Source: Nymphaea colorata
Taxonomy: Eukaryota; Streptophyta; Magnoliopsida; Nymphaeales; Nymphaeaceae
DNA: 64,000 nt
NCBI RefSeq assembly: GCF_008831285.2
Contig: NC_045140.1
Span: forward strand, 16,616,370 to 16,680,369
Direction: 5' to 3'
Every line of letters begins with the position of its first letter. Positions within the stretch are counted from its first letter, which is position 1. The notes under the pieces were generated by a model. It worked only from the letters and a program-made list of their open reading frames with translations. It made no database searches and was not told the DNA's origin. Shown here piece by piece: positions 34,969-47,329 of this stretch. Position numbers and translations under genes: made by a program.

Positions 34969-35892
34969 TAAGGCTGGGCGTCGGGTCGAGAAAATCCCGA
35001 CCCGGGCCGGATAGGCCGGCCCAGCGGCGGCCCGGTCGGCCCGTCTCCCTCTCCCTTTCCTACTTCCCCCCTTCCCGTCTCTCCTTCCCCCTTCCCGTCT
35101 CCCTCCCCTTTTCCGGCAACCCGCACAGCTACCCAGCTCCAACATGCTTCACCCTCTGGTTTGGCCATCCGCGGATCATCAAAGCTCGTCAATGCCACCT
35201 ACTTGTTGATCTCTGTTCTACTTCAACAACATCGCCACCTGCTCGAGCTCTTACTAGCAGCACAAGTCGTCAGATGTCTTCATCGCCACCAATTTCATTC
35301 GGATGATCGACTCCCCTTCCTATCGACATCGATTTTAGGTCATTCCTTCAATCACTGCCATTTGAAACATCACCACCCTCCTCCGGCTTTAAGTGGAACC
35401 CAGATTATCACTGTCCCCATTTTCGAAGCCCCCAACCCACCTGCACCTCGATCGTCTCTCTCTTTCTCGTTTTCTGAATCTCCAAAACCTCAACTGGGCA
35501 GCCCATCCTCCCCCCATTCCATTGCCTCCGCTCAGCCTGCGCTCCATCTTTGTTCTTCACACGAGGCCCTTGCTGTAACCGACTTCACACGAAGTATCCG
35601 ACTTCATCTCCGGAGTCAGGCGACCACGGTGTGAGGGATTTGCACGACAACGCCGACAAGGCGCAGAAGGAAGAGGGTTTAGGGCTTTGGGAGGGGGAAA
35701 CGCCGCACGGTCTCTGCAAGAAGGAGAACGACGAGCGAGGAGGTCGGTCGGCGGGCAGGAGGAGGTCGGTCGGCGGCTGGAGGAGGTCGGTCGGCGGGCC
35801 GGGCCGGGCCTAATTTTTGGTGGCCACGCCCGGTACCCGGTACCCGGCTCGGCCCGACGGGCCGGATCGGGCCGTCCCGATACCCACCCCTA
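34969..35892. mobile_element. complete non-autonomous hAT-type transposon (924 bp)
   Basis: The left end is TAAGGCTGGGCGTCGGGTCG. The right end, read on the opposite strand, is TAGGGGTGGGTATCGGGACG; 15 of 20 positions match. Both ends are flanked by the 8-bp repeat GTGGGAAA. The subterminal regions are rich in GGCCC/CGGGCC words and short tandem GC repeats, typical of plant hAT elements. The longest frame (35161-35634, 157 codons) shows no dimerisation or DDE-type transposase motif, so movement would need a helper. The middle could be a captured gene piece, but I recognise none. The element was inserted before the 5.25-kb duplication, because its right end and flank are identical in both copies. 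Confidence 0.8.
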
Positions 35893-35900
35893 GTGGGAAA
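35893..35900. repeat. right target-site duplication of hAT-type element
   Basis: GTGGGAAA directly after the CCCACCCCTA terminus; it matches 34961-34968 and 671-678. Confidence 0.85.
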
Positions 35901-37778
35901 TCATTTGAAATGAGAAGGGATGAACGATATTCGGTGCAACTATTGTAATTAAAGAACTGTGACACATGAAATTCAATTGCTTAGTGCTAAAGAAAAAAAA
36001 AGGAATGTATGTTGCTAGCTCTTGTGGGGATGAAAATGAGATGGAAGACACCTAACATGAGTGCAAGTAAAAGAAATCTCCTCAACTGGAGACAGATAAT
36101 CAATTTTGTGGTAACATCCTTTAAAGCATTCAAAAATTTCCAAGGCATACGGCTCTTATCAGTTTTACGATTTGATGATTTTTTGGCTTTTCTTTTTACA
36201 ATTGCAAATGGTTTCAAACTGTGTTTTAGAAAGTTAGCACTTTCTGTAAATTTTGGTGAATTGGTGAATTGTAAATTCCTAATTACTTGAAAAGTAGCAC
36301 TCTGATTTACATAATTTACTATCTTAGAAGTTTTAAAACTTCATATTAGACCTAGTTTTTCTTTTAAACCATTTTGTCATTTTGCAAAGTTGCAAACATT
36401 GTTTCAAACTCATAAAGTTTTGAAGGATTGGAACATTTTGATGTTGTTTAGACTTTTATAATAAAACACGTTTTTGTAGGCTTTTGTGAAATTCATGTGC
36501 TATTTGAAATTTTGCAAAAGTTAATAAAAGCTTTTCTGGTTTAACAAAATTGCTGCACTTTTTCATATGTTTCTAAAGATTGCGGCTGTTTACGTTTTCT
36601 ACAAAAAATGTTAGATTTCACGTATTTACTAATTTAAAAAAAAATCAAACATTTATAAACTGTTTGAAAGTTTTACCAGCTTTGTAATCTTTTAGAAACT
36701 TTCTGAAATTTTTTAACTTTTCAAATATGTGACAACAAATGCTTTCGCTGCTAACGAAACACAATTTTGAAATTTGGTTGCACAAACATTCAAAATTTTC
36801 ATAACTCTTAGAAGTTCTACAACATGATGAAACTTTTGCCTTTTTTTTTGCAATTGATAATGGTTTCGAACTGTTTGGAAATATTACGAATGTTTTATTC
36901 CGGTTTCTAAAACTCTGCCCTTTTTTATAGATTTTGGTGAGGTATATGCTTAGTTTGAAATTTCGCTATTCATAAAATCTTTTCTATTTTTACACAATTC
37001 TTGCACTTTGTCACGCGTTTTGCAAAGACTATTACTCTAAAAAATTATAACTCTTCACGTTTCCTACAAAATGTCAAAATTTTCATACATTAATTAATTC
37101 TAAAGTTTATAAATGCTTATAAACCTTTCAAAAGTCTTTACACTTTACCAAATTTAACATCTGATTTCAATTCTGAAATGTCCTAAATAGTTTATAAGCA
37201 TAGTCTGAGTTTTTGGGGAATTTTTAATTACTTTGAAAGTAATCCATAATTCTAATTACTTTGAATGTGGCACCAGTAATTTACAAAATTGCTGCACTTT
37301 TTCACATCTTTTGAAAAAACTGTATTGTTTTCCAAAGATAATGACTCTTTACCTTTTCTACAAAAATGTTAAATATTTCTCGTACTTACTAATTTGCAAT
37401 TTTTAGACACTTATAATTTGTTTTGAAAGTTTTACTAGCTTTGTGATCTTTTTCATTCTTCCCAAAGTTTGTATATTTTCAAATATTTAATCTCAAATAT
37501 ATTTTGCCAGTAAAATATAATTTCAGAAATTCTTATAAGTTTTGTATAAATTTTCTAAAAATTTGTTAATTACTTGGAAGGAAGCGTTAAAATTTTATGA
37601 AATTTACAACTCTTACAAGCTTTATAAGTTGATAAAGCTTAGCTACTTTTTTTAGAATTGCAAACACATTGAAATTGATTTAAAATTCTGCAAATGTTTT
37701 GTTTGGTTATTAAAATTTAGCATTGCTTTATATGTTTTGGTGAAGTATGTGCATAATTTGATATTTTGCATGGCCACT
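35901..37778. repeat. AT-rich repeat DNA, second copy of 679-2556
   Basis: Identical to 679-2556; no gene. Confidence 0.6.
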
Positions 37779-40700
37779 TAGATGCATTGGTATAATGGTC
37801 AATTTTAAGAGGTTACTCGTTGGACAAAAGGGAAGTCAATGAAAAACATGCAATACTAAACTAGTGCGCTCAAAGGATGTGATGTGAATGATATGTGATC
37901 GTTTCATTTTAAGCGCAAAAGGTACGATGAACCCTGTACAACAAAAGGGAAAGCAGTCCTGTGAGACCTGGGAATTGCTCTAGGATTTTGATGAAGCAAC
38001 ATGGGCACCATCAAGTTAAAAATGTCAATTAGATGCAATTGAAATAAATGGCTGACTGGTTGACTCAACCAATGCACGACCAACTAGATGCATTGGTATA
38101 ATGGTCAGTTTTAGGAGGTTACTCGTTAGACAAAAGGAAAGTCAATGAAAATCATGCAATACTAGACAAGTGCTCTAAGGGGATGTGATGTGAATGATAT
38201 GTGATCGTCTCATTTTGAGCGCAAAAGATACGATAAACCCTCTTACAACAAAAGGAAAAGCAGTCCTTTGAGACGTGAAAACTACTCTAGGATCTTGATG
38301 AAGCAACATGCACACCATCAAGTTAAAAATGTTGGTTAGATGCAATTGAAATAAATGCCTGACTGGTTGACACGACTAATGCATGGCCAACTAGATGCAT
38401 TGGTATAATGGTCAGTTTTAGGAGCTTATGCGTATTGCACAAGGAAAGTCAATCAAAAACATGCAATACTTGACAAGTGCAATCAAGGGATCTTATGTAA
38501 ATGATATGTGATCGTGTCATTTTGAGCGAAAAAAGATACGATGAACCCCCTTACAAGAAAAGGCAAAGCAGTCCTGTGAGACATGAGGACTGATATGGGA
38601 TCTTGATGAAGCAACATGTGTACCATCATGTTAAAAATGTCAATTAGATCCAATTGAAATAAATGGCTGACTGGTTAAGATGACCAATGCATGGCCAACT
38701 ACATGCATTGGTATAATGGTCACTTTTAGGAGGTTACTCGTTAGACATAAGGAAAGCCAATGAAAAACATGCAATACTAGACAAGTGCGCTCGAGGGATG
38801 TGATGTGAATGATATGTGATCGTCTCATTTTGAGCGGAAAACATACGATGAACCCCGTACAACAAAAAGGAAAGCAGTCTTGTGAGACCTGGGAATTGCT
38901 CTAGGATCTTGATGAAGCAACATGCGCACCATCAAGCTAAAATTGTCAATTAGATGCAATTGAAATAAATGGCTGACTGGTTGACTCGATCAATGTGCGG
39001 CCAACTAGATGCATTGGTATAATGGTCAGTTTTAGGAAGTTACTCGTTAGACAAAAAGAAACTCAATGAAAAGCTTGCAATACTAGACAAGTGCGCTCAA
39101 GGGATGTGTTGTGAATGATATGTGATCATATCATTTTGAGCGCAAATCATATGATGAACCCGTACAAGAAAAGGGGAATGTGAGACCTGGGAACTGCTCT
39201 AGATCTTGATGAAGCAACATGTGCACGATCAGGTTAAAAATGTGAGTTAGATGCAATTGAAATAAATGCCTGACTGGTTGACACTTCCAATGCATTGCCA
39301 ACTAGATGCATTGGTATAACGGTCAGTTTTTTGAAGTTACTCGTTAGACAAAAAGAAAGTCAATGAAAAGCATGCAATACTAGACTAGTGCGCTCAAGGG
39401 ATGTGATGTAAATGATATGTGATTGTTTCTTTTTGAGCAAAAAAGATACGATGAACCCCGTACAACAAAAGGGTGTGAGACCTAGGAATTCCTCTAGGAT
39501 CTTGATGAAGCAACATGCGCACCATCAAGTTAAAAATGTCAGTTAGATGCAATAGAAATAAATTGCTCACTAGTTAGATGCAATAGAAATAAATTGCTCA
39601 CTGGTTGCACGACCAATGCACGGTCAACTAGATGCATTGGTATAACGGTCAGTTTTACGAGGCTACTCGTTAGACATAAGAAAAGTCAATGAAAAGCATG
39701 CAATACTAGACAAGTGCACTAAAGGGATGTGATGTGAATGATATGTGATCGTCTCATTTTGAGCGCAAAAGATACGATGAACCCCCTTACAACAAAAGGG
39801 AAAACAGTCCTGTGAGACGTGGAAACTGCTCTAGGATCTTGATGAAGCAACATGCGCACCATGAAGTTAAAAATGTTGGTTAGATGCAATTGAAATAAAT
39901 GGCTGACTGGTTGACACGACTAATGCATGGCCAACTAGATGCATTGGTATAATGGTCAGTTTCAGGAGCTTATGCGTATGGCACAAGGAAAGTCAATGAA
40001 AAACATGCAATACATACAAGTGCGCTCAAGAGATGTTATGTAAATGATCTGTGATCGTGTCATTTTGAGCGAAAAAGATACGATGAACCCCCTTACAACA
40101 AAAGGGAAAGCAGTCGTGTGAGACATGAGGACTGCTCTAGGATCTTGATGAAGCAACACGTGCACCATCAAGTTAAAAATGTCAGTTAGATGCAATTGAA
40201 ATAAATGGCTGACTGGTTGAGATAACCAATGCATGGCCAACTAGATGCATTGGTATAATGGTCAGTTTTAGGAGGTTACTTGTTAGACAAAAGGAAAGTC
40301 AATGAAAACATGCAATACTTGACAAGAACCCTCAAGGGATGTTATGTAAATGATATGTGGTCGTGACATTTTGATCGAAAAAAGATACGATGAACCCCCT
40401 TACAACAAAAGGGAAAGCAGTCCTGTGAGACATGAGGACTCATATGGGATCTTGATGAAGCAACATGTGTACCATCATGTTAAAAATGTCAGTTAGATGC
40501 AATTGAAATAATGGCTGACTGGTTAAGACGACCAATGCATGGCCAACTAGATGCGTTGATATAATGGTCAGTTTTACGATGTTACTCGTTAGACTAAAAG
40601 TCAATGAAAACATGCAATACTAGACAAGTGCACTAAAGGGATGTGATGTGATCGTCTCTTTTTGAGCGCAAAAGATACGAAAAGCAATCCTGTGAGACGT

Positions 40701-43700
40701 GGAAACTGCTCTAGGATCTTGATGAAGCAACATGCGCACCATCAAGTTAAAAATGTTGGTTAGATGCAACTGAAATAAATGGCTGACTGGTTGACACGAC
40801 TAATGCATGGCCAACTAGATGCATTGGTATAATGGTCAGTTTCAGGAGCTTATGCGTATGGCACAAGGAAAGTCAATGAAAAACATGCAATACATGACAA
40901 GTGCGCTCAAGGGATGTTATGTAAATGATCTGTGATCGTGTTATTTGAGCGAAAGATACGATGACCCTTACAACAAAGGGACTTAGACATGAACAACGTG
41001 CACCATCAAGTTAAAAATGTCAGTTAGATGCAATTGAAATAAATGGCTGACTGGTTGAGATAACCAATGCATGGCCAACTAGATGCATTGGTATAATGGT
41101 CAGTTTTAGGAGGTTACTTGTTAGACAAAAGGAAAGTCAATGAAAACATGCAATACTTGACAAGAACCCTCAAGGGATGTTATGTAAATGATATGTGGTC
41201 GTGACATTTTGATCGAAAAAAGATACGATGAACCCCCTTACAACAAAAGGGAAAGCAGTCCTGTGAGACATGAGGACTGATATGGGATCTTGATGAAGCA
41301 ACATGTGTACCATCATGTTAAAAATGTCAGTTAGATGCAATTGAAATAATGGCTGACTGGTTAAGACGATCAATGCATGGCCAACTGGATGCATTGATAT
41401 AATGGTCAGTTTTACGAGGTTACTCGTTAGACATAAGGAAAGTCAATGAAAAGCATGCAATACTAGACAAGTGCACTAAAGGGATGTGATGTGAATGATA
41501 TGTGATCGTCTCATTTTGAGCGCAAAAGATACGATAAACCCCTTACAACAAAGGGAAAAGCAGTCCTGTGAGACGTGGAAACTGCTCTAGGATCTTGATG
41601 AAGCAACATGCTCACCATCAAGTTAAAAATGTTGGTTAAATGCAGTTGAAATAAATGGCTGACTGGTTGACACGACTAATGCATGCCAACTAGATGCATT
41701 GGTATAATGGTCAGTTTCAGGAGCTTATGCGTATGACACAAGGAAAGTCAACGAAAAGCATGCAATACATGACAAGTGCGCTCAGGGGATGTTATGTAAA
41801 TGATATGTGATCGTGTTATTTTGAGTGAAAAAGATACGATGAACCCCCTTCCAACAAAAGGGAAAGCATTCCTGTTAGACATGAGGACTGCTCTAGGATC
41901 TTGATGAAGCAACATGCGTACCATCAATTAAAAATGTCAATTAGATGCAATTGAAATAAGTGGCTGACTGGTTGACACGACCAATGCATGTCCGACTAGA
42001 TGCATTGGTATAATGGTTAGTTTTAGGAGGTTACTCGTTAGACAAAAGGAAGTCAATGAAAAACATGCAAGTGCGCTCAAGGGATATTATGTAAATGATA
42101 TGTGATCGTGTTATTTTGAGTGAAAAAGATACGATGAACCCCCTTCCAACAAAAGGGAAAGCATTCTTGTGAGACATGAGGACTGCTTTAGGATCTTGAT
42201 GAAGCAACATGCGTACCATCAAATTAAAAATGTCAATTAGATACAATTGAAATAAGTGGCTGACTGGTTGACACGACCAATGCATGGCCGACTAGATGCA
42301 TTGGTATAATGGTCAGTTTTATGAGGTTACTCGTTAGACAAAAGGAAGTCATTGAAAAACATGCAATATTATACAATTGCGCTCAAGGGATGTGATGTGA
42401 ATGATATGTGATCGTTTCATTTTGAGCACAAAAGATACAATGAGCCCCATACAACAAAAGGGAAAGCAGTCCTGTGAGACCTGGGAACTGCTCTAGGATC
42501 TTGATGAAGCAACTTGGGCACCATCAAGTTAAAAATGTCAATTAGATGCAATTGAAATACATGGCTGACTGGTTGACACGGCCAATGCACGGCCAACTAG
42601 ATGCATTGGTATAATTGTCAGTTTTACGAGGTTACTCGTTAGACATAAAGAAACTCAATGAAAACATGCAATACTAGACAAGTGCATTAAAGGGATGTGA
42701 TGTGAATGAAATGTGATCGTCTCATTTGAGCGCAAAAGATACGATGAACCTTACAACAAAAGGAAAGCAGTCCTGTGAGACGTGGAAACTGCTCTAGGAT
42801 CTTGATGAAGCAACATGCGCACCCTCAAATTAAAAATGTTGGTTAGATGCAATTGAAATAAATGGCTGACTGGTTGACACGACTAATGCATGGCCAACTA
42901 GATGCATTGGTATAATGGTCAGTTTCAGGAGCTTATGCGTATGGCACAAGGAAGTCAATGAATACATGACAAGTGCGCTCAAGGGATGTTATGTAAATGA
43001 TCTGTGATCGTGTCATTTTGAGCGAAAAAGATACGATGAACCCCCTTACAACAAAAGGGAAAGCAGTCGTGTGAGACATGAGGACTGCTCTAGGATCTTG
43101 ATGAAGCAACAAGTGCACCATCAAGTTAAAAATGTCAGTTAGATGCAATTGAAATAAATGGCTGACTGGTTGAGATAACCAATGCATGGCCAACTAGATG
43201 CATTGGTATAATGGTCAGTTTTAGGAGGTTACTTGTTAGACAAAAGGAAAGTCAATGAAAACATGCAATACTTGACAAGAACCCTCAAGGGATGTTATGT
43301 AAATGATATGTGGTCGTGTCATTTTGATCGAAAAAAGATACGATGAACCCCCTTACAACAAAAGGGAAAGCAGTCCTGTGAGACATGAGGACTGATATGG
43401 GATCTTGATGAAGCAACATGTGTACCATCATGTTAAAAATGTCAGTTAGATGCAATTGAAATAATGGCTGACTGGTTAAGACGATCAATGCATGGCCAAC
43501 TGGATGCATTGATATAATGGTCAGTTTTACGAGGTTACTCGTTAGACATAAGGAAAGTCAATGAAAAGCATGCAATACTAGACAAGTGCACTAAAGGGAT
43601 GTGATGTGAATGATATGTGATCGTCTCATTTTGAGCGCAAAAGATACGATAAACCCCCTTACAACAAAGGGAAAAGCAGTCCTGTGAGACGTGGAAACTG

Positions 43701-44838
43701 CTCTAGGATCTTGATGAAGCAACATGCTCACCATCAAGTTAAAAATGTTGGTTAAATGCAGTTGAAATAAATGGCTGACTGGTTGACACGACTAATGCAT
43801 GCCAACTAGATGCATTGGTATAATGGTCAGTTTCAGGAGCTTATGCGTATGACACAAGGAAAGTCAACGAAAAGCATGCAATACATGACAAGTGCGCTCA
43901 GGGGATGTTATGTAAATGATATGTGATCGTATTATTAATGAACCCCATACAACAAAAGGGAAAGCAGTCCTGTGAAACCTGGGAACTGCTCTAAGATCTT
44001 GATGAAGCAACGTGGGCACCATCAAGTTAAAAATGTCAATTAGATGCAATTGAAATACATGGCTGACTGGTTGACACGACCAATGCACGGCCAACTAAAT
44101 GCATTGGTATAATGGTCAGTTTTACGAGGTTACTCGTTAGACATAAAGAAACTCACTGAAAACATGCAATAGTAGACAAGTGCATTAAAGGGATGTGATG
44201 TGAATGAAATGTGATCGTCTCATTTTGAGCGCAAAAGATACGATGAACCCCCTTACAACAAAAGGGAAAGCAGTCTTGTGAGACGTGGAAACTGCCCTAG
44301 GATCTTGATGAAGCAACATGCGCACCATCAAGTTAAAAATGTTGGTTAGATGCAATTAAAATAAATGGCTGACTGGTTGACACGACTAATGCATGGCCAA
44401 CTAGATGCATTGGTATAATGGTCAGTTTCAGGAGCTTATGCGTATGGCACAAGGAAAGTCAATGAAAAACATGCAATACATGACAAGTGCGCTTAAGGGA
44501 TGTTATGTAAATGATCTGTGATCGTGTCATTTTGAGCGAAAAGGATACGATGAACCCCCTTACAACAAAAGGGAAAGCAGTCGTGTGAGACATTAGGATC
44601 TTGATGAAGCAACACGTGCACCATCAAGTTAAAAATGTCAGTTAGATGCAACTGAAATAAATGGCTGACTGGTTGAGATAACCAATGCATGGCCAACTAG
44701 ATGCATTGGTATAATGGTCAGTTTTAGGAGGTTACTTGTTAGACAAAAGGAAAGTCTCTCAAGGGATGTTATGTAAATGATATGTGGTCGTGTCATTTTG
44801 AGCGAAAAAAGATACGATGAACCCCTTACAACAAAAGG
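37779..44838. repeat. ~306-bp satellite array, 24 monomers, with higher-order structure
   Basis: Monomer starts lie at 37779, 38085, 38392, 38700, 39006, 39303, 39629, 39936, 40242, 40548, 40815, 41080, 41386, 41691, 41997, 42293, 42598, 42899, 43195, 43501, 43807, 44096, 44402 and 44698. Most spacings are 296-308 bp; shortened units occur near 40548 and 40815. Monomers fall into types, such as one with 'caggagcttatgcgtat', one with 'gttacttgttagac' and one with 'gcattgatataatgg', which recur in the same order. The last monomer is cut at about 44838, where retroelement sequence begins. Minus-strand frames of 60-92 codons recur because the monomers do. Confidence 0.95.
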
Positions 44839-44975
44839 TTGCGGACGTGAACCATAGGATGCGCCTTGAAGTCTAGCGGGAGATCTAACTTGTACGCCAG
44901 CTTTCCCATCCTCTTGACCACATTAAATGGCCCTTCATACTTTCTGACCCGTGCTCGTTGTCGCCCACGGAAGAC
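44838..44975 (-). mobile_element. Ty3/gypsy integrase C-terminal fragment
   Basis: On the minus strand the frame contains KYEGPFNVVKRMGKLAYKL followed by a HPMVHVRNLL segment. This is the conserved tail of gypsy-type integrases, after the catalytic core and before the end of pol. Only this tail is present; no catalytic D,D-35-E residues, RNase H or reverse transcriptase are seen nearby. It joins copia gag sequence at about 44975 and satellite DNA at 44838. Confidence 0.8.
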
Positions 44976-45582
44976 GCCTTTGTTCTTTAGCTTCCACACG
45001 GGAGTAGACATCTTCAATACTAAATGCTTCTTTAGAATTAAGAATTTGACTCCTTACATTTTCGAATTCATCGTTCAGTCCTGCTAAGAATAGGAATATC
45101 ATATTCTCCCATTCTTCAGCCACATAATGCATCTGGTCTTGGGGACTTTAAGATTACATAAATATCTGTGACCGAGAGATCCCCTTGCCGAAGAGCATAC
45201 ACATCCTTCATCAGTTGATACACTCGAATCTTCATCTTCTTCTGGTCATACATTTGTTCCAAAATAATCCACATATCTCTCGCAGTCTTCTTACGAAGAA
45301 TGAGAGGTTGAATATCAGAAGATACAGATAGAGAATTGACAATCCAAGTTTTTATTTGGTTGTCTTCAAGGAACCAAGTATCCCAAGCCGCACTAGTCGC
45401 AACAGGTTCAACCTTTCTCCCATTCAGATAGGCAATACGGCCTCGACCAGCAATCGCCATGGTGATGGCAGCGGACCATTGAAGGTAATTTTTCTTGGTG
45501 AGCCGAATGGTAGTAACATGAACGGGGAAAGTCGATGAAAAGCGTGATCAGTATTGACTGTAGAGGAAGAAGAATCAGCCAT
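44976..45582 (-). pseudogene. Ty1/copia gag remnant, broken
   Basis: The minus strand opens at ATG 45582 shortly after the primer-binding site. It contains copia gag hallmarks: LTKKNYLQW, then WDTWFLEDNQIKTWIVNSL, ARDMWIILEQMY and FLAGLNDEFENVRSQIL. These lie in at least three frames: there is a break near 45510-45540 and a deletion or frameshift near 45116-45150. The sequence stops at EAKEQRR, where gypsy sequence begins. No zinc knuckle, protease, integrase core or reverse transcriptase of the copia element follows. It is a dead 5' fragment. Confidence 0.85.
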
Positions 45583-45750
45583 GGTCACCAACTAATACCG
45601 ACGGCAACCCTGAACGATGAAACCACAAATCTGTTGCAGCCGGAATCGGTGGCAACAATGGAAGCGGCGGCGACGGTGGAACAAGGGCAGTGAGCAATGG
45701 AACGGTTAGGGCCAGAACTTCACGGCCGGCAAAAAATTTCACAAACTAAA

Positions 45751-45766
45751 CCTGACTCTGATACCA
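45751..45766 (-). other. retroelement primer-binding site
   Basis: On the minus strand TGGTATCAGAGTCAGG follows the LTR end directly. This matches the usual plant copia primer-binding site, complementary to the 3' end of initiator methionine tRNA. Confidence 0.85.
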
Positions 45767-46001
45767 TGTAGAAACAATAGAAACACGAGAAATAAAGATC
45801 GTACACGGATGTAACGTGGAAAACCCTCAACGAGAGGGAAAAACCACGGGATATTGTCACTTCAAACTCCCATGTTGCTCTGAAAGGGAATTGATCTTCA
45901 TTCGCCCTAATTCCATATTAATGAGGATTAGGGGCAGCTAAACAAAATTACAATAAAGGTCCACAAAAGAAATAAAATAACAAGGATAACTCCTGTTTAC
46001 A
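45767..46001 (-). mobile_element. copia-type LTR (left boundary tentative)
   Basis: Read on the minus strand, a 235-bp segment runs from TGTAAACAGG to TTGTTTCTACA, beginning TG and ending CA directly before the primer-binding site. It contains GTGGTTTTTCCC and GAGGGTTTTCCACGT words typical of copia LTRs. The upstream edge at 46001 is chosen from the TGTA...TACA symmetry and is not proven. No second LTR of this element was found. Confidence 0.6.
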
Positions 46002-46650
46002 CTCATTTGCTGATAATGAATTATGGCAAAGACTTCAACAGAGTGAATGTATGCTGGGTTCATCAATGCATTCAAATGTGGCAAATGATAGACCTGCTCA
46101 ACTTCAATTAGATGATAATCCACTAGAATGCATAGTAGTTGTTTAACTAGTCATATGTTGTCGTTGAAACTGTGTAATATTTAGGTTTTTTACTAGAGAA
46201 TGGAGGTTCTTATCATCATTCATCAATAAAGCGAAACTAGGAAGGGGGAATAGCCTTATGATTTCACTAGAAAAAGCTTAGTAGGAGTAGGGTTATCTGC
46301 TGCAAGTAGTGGCAATCTATTGCTTACATCCAGAATAAAATATTTGTTTGGGAATAGGAACCTGTTAACTATAGATTCAGCTATTTTTACCTTTACTAGT
46401 AGCCTGTGGGTGCAAGTCTTCAGTTGAGTTCACGTGGAAAAATCTCAAATATCCTGTCTCCATGGTCACTGATGGTACATTTTTGCAGGTCTCACTGACA
46501 GGTACATATGCAATAGATAGTGGTGTGATCTTATGCTTTCTCTACTTTGAATAATTTTGCAAATGTTTGAGCTTTTTGGTCACTCATTTCATATTTTATG
46601 TTGTTGCAGAAAAACATGTTCATATTTAATCATTATTTCATTTATCAGGT
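46002..46650. other. no gene seen
   Basis: AT-rich DNA beyond the LTR; no coding or RNA feature recognised. Confidence 0.45.
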
Positions 46651-46654
46651 GCCC

Positions 46655-46770
46655 TTACCATATAATCAACACAATGTCAAGATTAGTTAAAGTGCATAAA
46701 GGAACAGAAAAATTACCATATAATCAACAGGATGTGAAAATTACTTAAAGTGCATAAAAGAACACAAAAA
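46655..46770. repeat. 58-bp tandem duplication
   Basis: 'ttaccatataatcaacacaa...gttaaagtgcataaaggaac' is followed by a similar unit starting at 46713, with a few substitutions. Confidence 0.85.
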
Positions 46771-47296
46771 GCAATGCTTGGATGTTGACTGAAGTAAAAA
46801 TGCTCATATTTAATATGCTAAGATAAAGATTTCGTTGCCATATGTAAATTAAATTGTGTTGTAAATTATAGCTGAAATATGTGACCCATTTTTTTCCTGG
46901 ATTGGTATTTTATTTCCAATTTCAAGGATCTAAATTGATGCTGCGATAAAGCTTGCACTTCCTATAGCTTTTTTTTTTTCGGTCCTTTCTGTTGACCCTT
47001 TTTCCTTTAAAATAAATACTTGGTGTTTACCTTGACCTTTTTATTTCTTGGTTTTATCTATAGTTCTTGACAGACATAATAAGGACGTCATGTGTTCGTT
47101 CATGATTTGTTTGTTTGAATCCTACATGATTTTCCACATGTTTGAACCCATATGTAATGGTGGATTCAATGGATTGTGTTCAACTTATATGGCAATTATG
47201 AAATATACTAGCACTTTGAGTATGTCAGGGAGGTGCAACAGGTATGCTTTTGTAGGCTGTGCTTATTGTTGCTGTTGTTGTATACTGGATCGATTC

Positions 47297-47325
47297 ATTG
47301 TCACTTCAAACTCCCATGTTGCTCT
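47297..47325. repeat. 29-bp exact match to the copia LTR
   Basis: The stretch starts attgtcacttcaaactcc and ends gttgctct; it is identical to 45853-45881 inside the LTR. The flanks do not match. Confidence 0.85.
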
Positions 47326-47329
47326 ATAT

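Larger units (their letters stand above)
35223..40474. repeat. right copy of the 5.25-kb direct duplication
   Basis: Same content as 1-5253 (offset 35222, and 35221 after a one-base deletion near 40015). The identity may extend further left, since the other copy is cut by the window edge. On the right this copy continues without a break into more satellite, so the boundary is defined by the other copy. Confidence 0.95.

Noticed and set aside
35161-35634. 157-codon frame inside the hAT element as a transposase
   Set aside because: It is serine/proline/leucine-rich with no hAT dimerisation or catalytic motif.
1-40474. Reading the 5.25-kb pair as LTRs of a giant retrotransposon
   Set aside because: The block contains a hAT element and satellite, no TG...CA ends, no primer-binding site next to 5253, and no gag-pol in the 30 kb between.
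37779-44838. CRISPR-like array
   Set aside because: Repeats are ~306 bp in head-to-tail contact with no unique spacers; this is plant satellite DNA.
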